From: Rhodospirillaceae bacterium
Lineage (GTDB): Bacteria; Pseudomonadota; Alphaproteobacteria; Dongiales; Dongiaceae
Direction of reading: 5' to 3'
Length of the DNA stretch: 5,681 bases
Assembly: GCA_016794075.1 (NCBI GenBank)
Contig: JAEUKU010000154.1
Coordinates: 1-5,681 of the forward strand
Shown one piece after another: positions 5,200 to 5,681 of this stretch (positions within the stretch are counted from its first letter, which is position 1; each line of letters starts with the position of its first letter). Under the pieces are notes generated by a model. It was given only the letters and a program-made list of their open reading frames with translations. It was not told the DNA's origin and did no database searches. Made by a program: the position numbers and the translations under genes.

Positions 5200-5217
5200 G
5201 GAAATCCGCGGATTTCC
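5200..5217. promoter_or_regulatory. Perfect 18-bp palindrome, candidate activator binding site
   Basis: GGAAATCCG (5200-5208) is followed by its exact reverse complement, CGGATTTCC (5209-5217). It is centred about 73 bases upstream of the predicted flgF transcription start and about 87 bases from the predicted fliL sigma54 start. Sigma54 promoters need an upstream activator of the NtrC class (FlbD or FleQ type in flagellar systems), and this is a suitable position for its site. The sequence itself does not match an NtrC or FlbD consensus that I can recall. Confidence 0.5.
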
Positions 5218-5254
5218 TTCGGCGGCGACGCCCCATCCCCTCCCCTTGGCGTCC

Positions 5255-5271
5255 TTGGCACGGAAGTTGCG
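5255..5271 (+). promoter_or_regulatory. Sigma54 promoter of flgF
   Basis: TTGGCACG-GAAG-TTGCG is an exact match to the core sigma54 consensus TGGCACG-N4-TTGC, with GG at 5257-5258 and GC at 5269-5270 ten bases apart. It points toward flgF; the predicted start of transcription is near 5282, giving a leader of about 46 bases. Flagellar rod and hook genes are commonly RpoN-dependent, so the context agrees. Confidence 0.88.
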
Positions 5272-5327
5272 AGATTGGGTTTGCCGGCGCTTAGACCGGC
5301 GAATGAACCCTTTATTGGGACGCTGTC

Positions 5328-5681
5328 ATGGAAACACCGATTTACATCGCCTTGTCGCGACAGATGGTGCTGCGCAACCAGATGGATGTGGTGGCGAACA
5401 ACATCGCCAACGCCTCCACGCCGGGCTTCAAGGCCGAGATGATGCTGCTGACCGAGGTGGAACTGCCCGCCGAGCGCGGCACCGAGCTCTCCTATGTGCA
5501 GGATTTCGCCACCGCCCGCGATTTCTCGGCCGGCCCCCTGCGCGCCACCGGCAACGACCTCGACCTCGCCATCCAGGGTGACGGCTTCTTTTCCGTCCAG
5601 ACACCCGACGGCGTGCGCTACACCCGGGTCGGCCGCTTCCAGCTCGACGCCAACGGCACGCTGATCACCAGCCAGGGCTAT
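5328..5681 (+). CDS. flgF: Flagellar basal-body rod protein FlgF, N-terminal part (continues off right edge)
   Basis: FlgF is a proximal rod subunit in the periplasmic axle of the flagellum, exported by the flagellar type III system. The window holds 118 codons with no stop. Residues 1-35 carry the rod/hook N-terminal motif, M-E-T-P-I-Y-I-A-L-S and A-N-N-I-A-N-A-S-T-P-G-F-K (23-35). A second conserved block at about 75-118 has N-D-L-D-L-A-I-Q-G-D-G-F-F and Y-T-R-V-G-R-F, as in FlgF/FlgG. The M-E-T-P-I-Y start and short spacing before the G-D-G-F-F block favour FlgF over FlgG, which usually begins with a different leader; the distinction is likely but not certain. GGGA (5317-5320) lies seven bases before the ATG. 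The gene is divergent from fliL and has a strong sigma54 promoter. flgG would be expected next, outside the window. Confidence 0.9.
   Translation, partial: METPIYIALSRQMVLRNQMDVVANNIANASTPGFKAEMMLLTEVELPAERGTELSYVQDFATARDFSAGPLRATGNDLDLAIQGDGFFSVQTPDGVRYTRVGRFQLDANGTLITSQGY

Larger units (their letters stand above)
4976..5327. promoter_or_regulatory. Divergent control region between fliL and flgF
   Basis: These 352 bases contain no credible gene; open frames crossing them show no recognisable domain and overlap fliL or flgF antisense or out of frame. In order from the fliL side they hold a 20-bp palindrome, a near-match CtrA box in an AT-rich patch, a weak sigma54-like site facing fliL, an 18-bp palindrome, and a strong sigma54 promoter facing flgF, each listed separately. 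The stretches at 5090-5133 and 5149-5199 show only GC-rich sequence with short inverted repeats of no clear meaning. Confidence 0.8.

Noticed and set aside
4484..5581. A 365-codon open frame on the plus strand across fliL antisense, the control region and flgF
   Set aside because: It is antisense to fliL and out of frame with flgF, His/Gln/Arg-rich, with no domain and no ribosome binding site of note.

Overview
This high-GC window looks like part of the flagellar and chemotaxis locus of an alphaproteobacterium, most likely of the Rhodospirillales/Azospirillum type. That assignment is inferred from gene order (fliL, fliM, a DUF6468-type protein, a MotE-type protein, cheY, cheZ, with flgF divergent), from a true CheZ, and from a FliM whose CheY-binding motif sits behind a long acidic N-terminal extension. 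I could not run a database search, so species and exact family memberships are unverified.

Layout. Positions 1-681 (minus strand) hold the N-terminal 227 residues of an exported protein with two AMIN-like beta modules; its gene runs off the left edge. The 207-base gap at 682-888 holds a possible sigma70-type promoter for that gene, a short GC-rich tandem repeat, and a strong Rho-independent terminator (836-862) that closes the flagellar/chemotaxis operon. Reading on the minus strand from right to left, that operon is fliL (4975-4481), fliM (4441-3356), a DUF6468-like membrane coiled-coil gene (3343-2852), a motE-like gene (2842-2087), cheY (1974-1588) and cheZ (1557 or 1542 to 889). Gaps are 9 to 39 bases except for 112 bases between motE and cheY, which contain a perfect TTAA-N7-TTAA box of the CtrA type. 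flgF starts divergently at 5328 (plus strand) and runs off the right edge after 118 codons.

Control region. The 352-base gap between fliL and flgF (4976-5327) is the most information-rich non-coding stretch. It holds a near-perfect sigma54 promoter for flgF (5255-5271), a weaker sigma54-like match facing fliL (5134-5148), a perfect 18-bp palindrome between them (5200-5217) that could be a shared activator site, a near-match CtrA box (5063-5077), and a perfect 20-bp palindrome in the fliL leader (5007-5026). I see nothing convincing in the remainder of the gap.

How the genes fit together. FliM is the switch protein that binds phospho-CheY; CheY is the response regulator; CheZ removes its phosphate. 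FliL supports the stator, and MotE-type proteins act in the stator or motor compartment of the periplasm. FlgF is a proximal rod protein. The window therefore couples motor switch, stator accessory and signal termination genes, with rod genes transcribed the other way. The least understood members are the DUF6468-like gene, the motE-like gene and the left-edge exported protein. No mobile element, CRISPR array, tRNA or rRNA is visible.
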